From contig CAJOGB010000004.1 in assembly GCA_905233835.1 (NCBI GenBank), positions 1 to 21,527 on the forward strand: DNA of 21,527 nt, given 5' to 3'. Positions 21,457-21,527 of this stretch are shown here, piece after piece. The number at the start of each line of letters is the position of its first letter. Position 1 is the stretch's first letter. A program made the translations under genes and the position numbers. The DNA comes from an uncultured Lachnospiraceae bacterium. Its GTDB lineage: Bacteria; Bacillota; Clostridia; Lachnospirales; Lachnospiraceae. Under the pieces are notes generated by a model. It saw only the letters and a program-made list of their open reading frames with translations. It was not told where the DNA came from and made no database searches.

Positions 21457-21527
21457 ATGCGACATTTAATGAGCCCCATGGACTTTTCCGTGGAGGAATT
21501 GGATGAGTTGATGAACCTGGCTGAGGA
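21457..21527 (+). CDS. pyrB: Aspartate carbamoyltransferase, N-terminal fragment (runs off the window)
   Basis: Only the first 23 or so codons are present: MRHLMSPMDFSVEELDELMN and then LAE. This closely resembles the start of PyrB from Lachnospiraceae, which joins carbamoyl phosphate and aspartate in pyrimidine synthesis. An AAAGGAGG box (21444-21451) lies 5 bases before the ATG, and a promoter stands at 21390-21418. The frame is open to the end of the window, so truncation is a window edge and not a mutation. The call rests on a short stretch with no catalytic residues in view, so it is good but not certain. Confidence 0.75.
   Translation, partial: MRHLMSPMDFSVEELDELMNLAE

Overview
The window reads as a core-genome stretch of an anaerobic Gram-positive bacterium of the class Clostridia, most likely family Lachnospiraceae. 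The evidence is moderate G+C, strong AGGAGG ribosome binding sites, frequent extended -10 promoters, and gene families typical of gut Firmicutes: a YugP-type peptidase, DUF975, YitT, a split MetH, an NSS transporter and a Lachnospiraceae-like PyrB start. The family assignment is inference; no rRNA or tRNA gene is present. I see no phage, insertion sequence, CRISPR array or defence island.

Layout. 1-600: a 71-residue lysine-rich protein on the minus strand, then a 355-base divergent spacer holding a ~137-base interrupted inverted repeat. 600-2248 (+): a YugP-like membrane zinc peptidase and a family 2 glycosyltransferase. 2249-5656 (+): a promoter, a probable 25-codon leader peptide, a 947-residue iron-sulfur/FAD oxidoreductase and a HypA-like metallochaperone, closed by a terminator. 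5711-8078 (+): tex. 8085-8197: a G+C-rich palindromic repeat. 8233-9609 (+): a sodium-dependent (NSS) transporter ending at a bidirectional terminator. 9687-12303 (-): an alpha/beta hydrolase, a cytidylate-kinase-like protein and an EamA permease. 12393-15871 (+): a small arginase-fold protein, a membrane EAL phosphodiesterase and a DUF975 membrane protein. 16012-16182 (+): a 56-residue orphan small protein with its own terminator. 16394-21340 (+): metF, a free-standing MetH reactivation domain, metH without that domain, and a yitT gene. 21457 onward: the start of pyrB behind its own promoter.

How the genes work together. The clearest pathway is methionine/one-carbon metabolism. MetF makes 5-methyl-tetrahydrofolate, MetH uses it to methylate homocysteine, and the separately encoded SAM-binding protein is expected to reactivate MetH when its cobalamin oxidises. 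The second functional pair is the large GltD/NfnB-like flavoprotein with HypA, which sit 12 bases apart with no hydrogenase gene in view. The EAL protein and its DUF975 neighbour suggest cyclic-di-GMP-linked membrane physiology. The most unusual points are the oxidoreductase/HypA unit with its leader peptide, the long hairpin at 378-514, and the palindromic element ahead of the NSS transporter.
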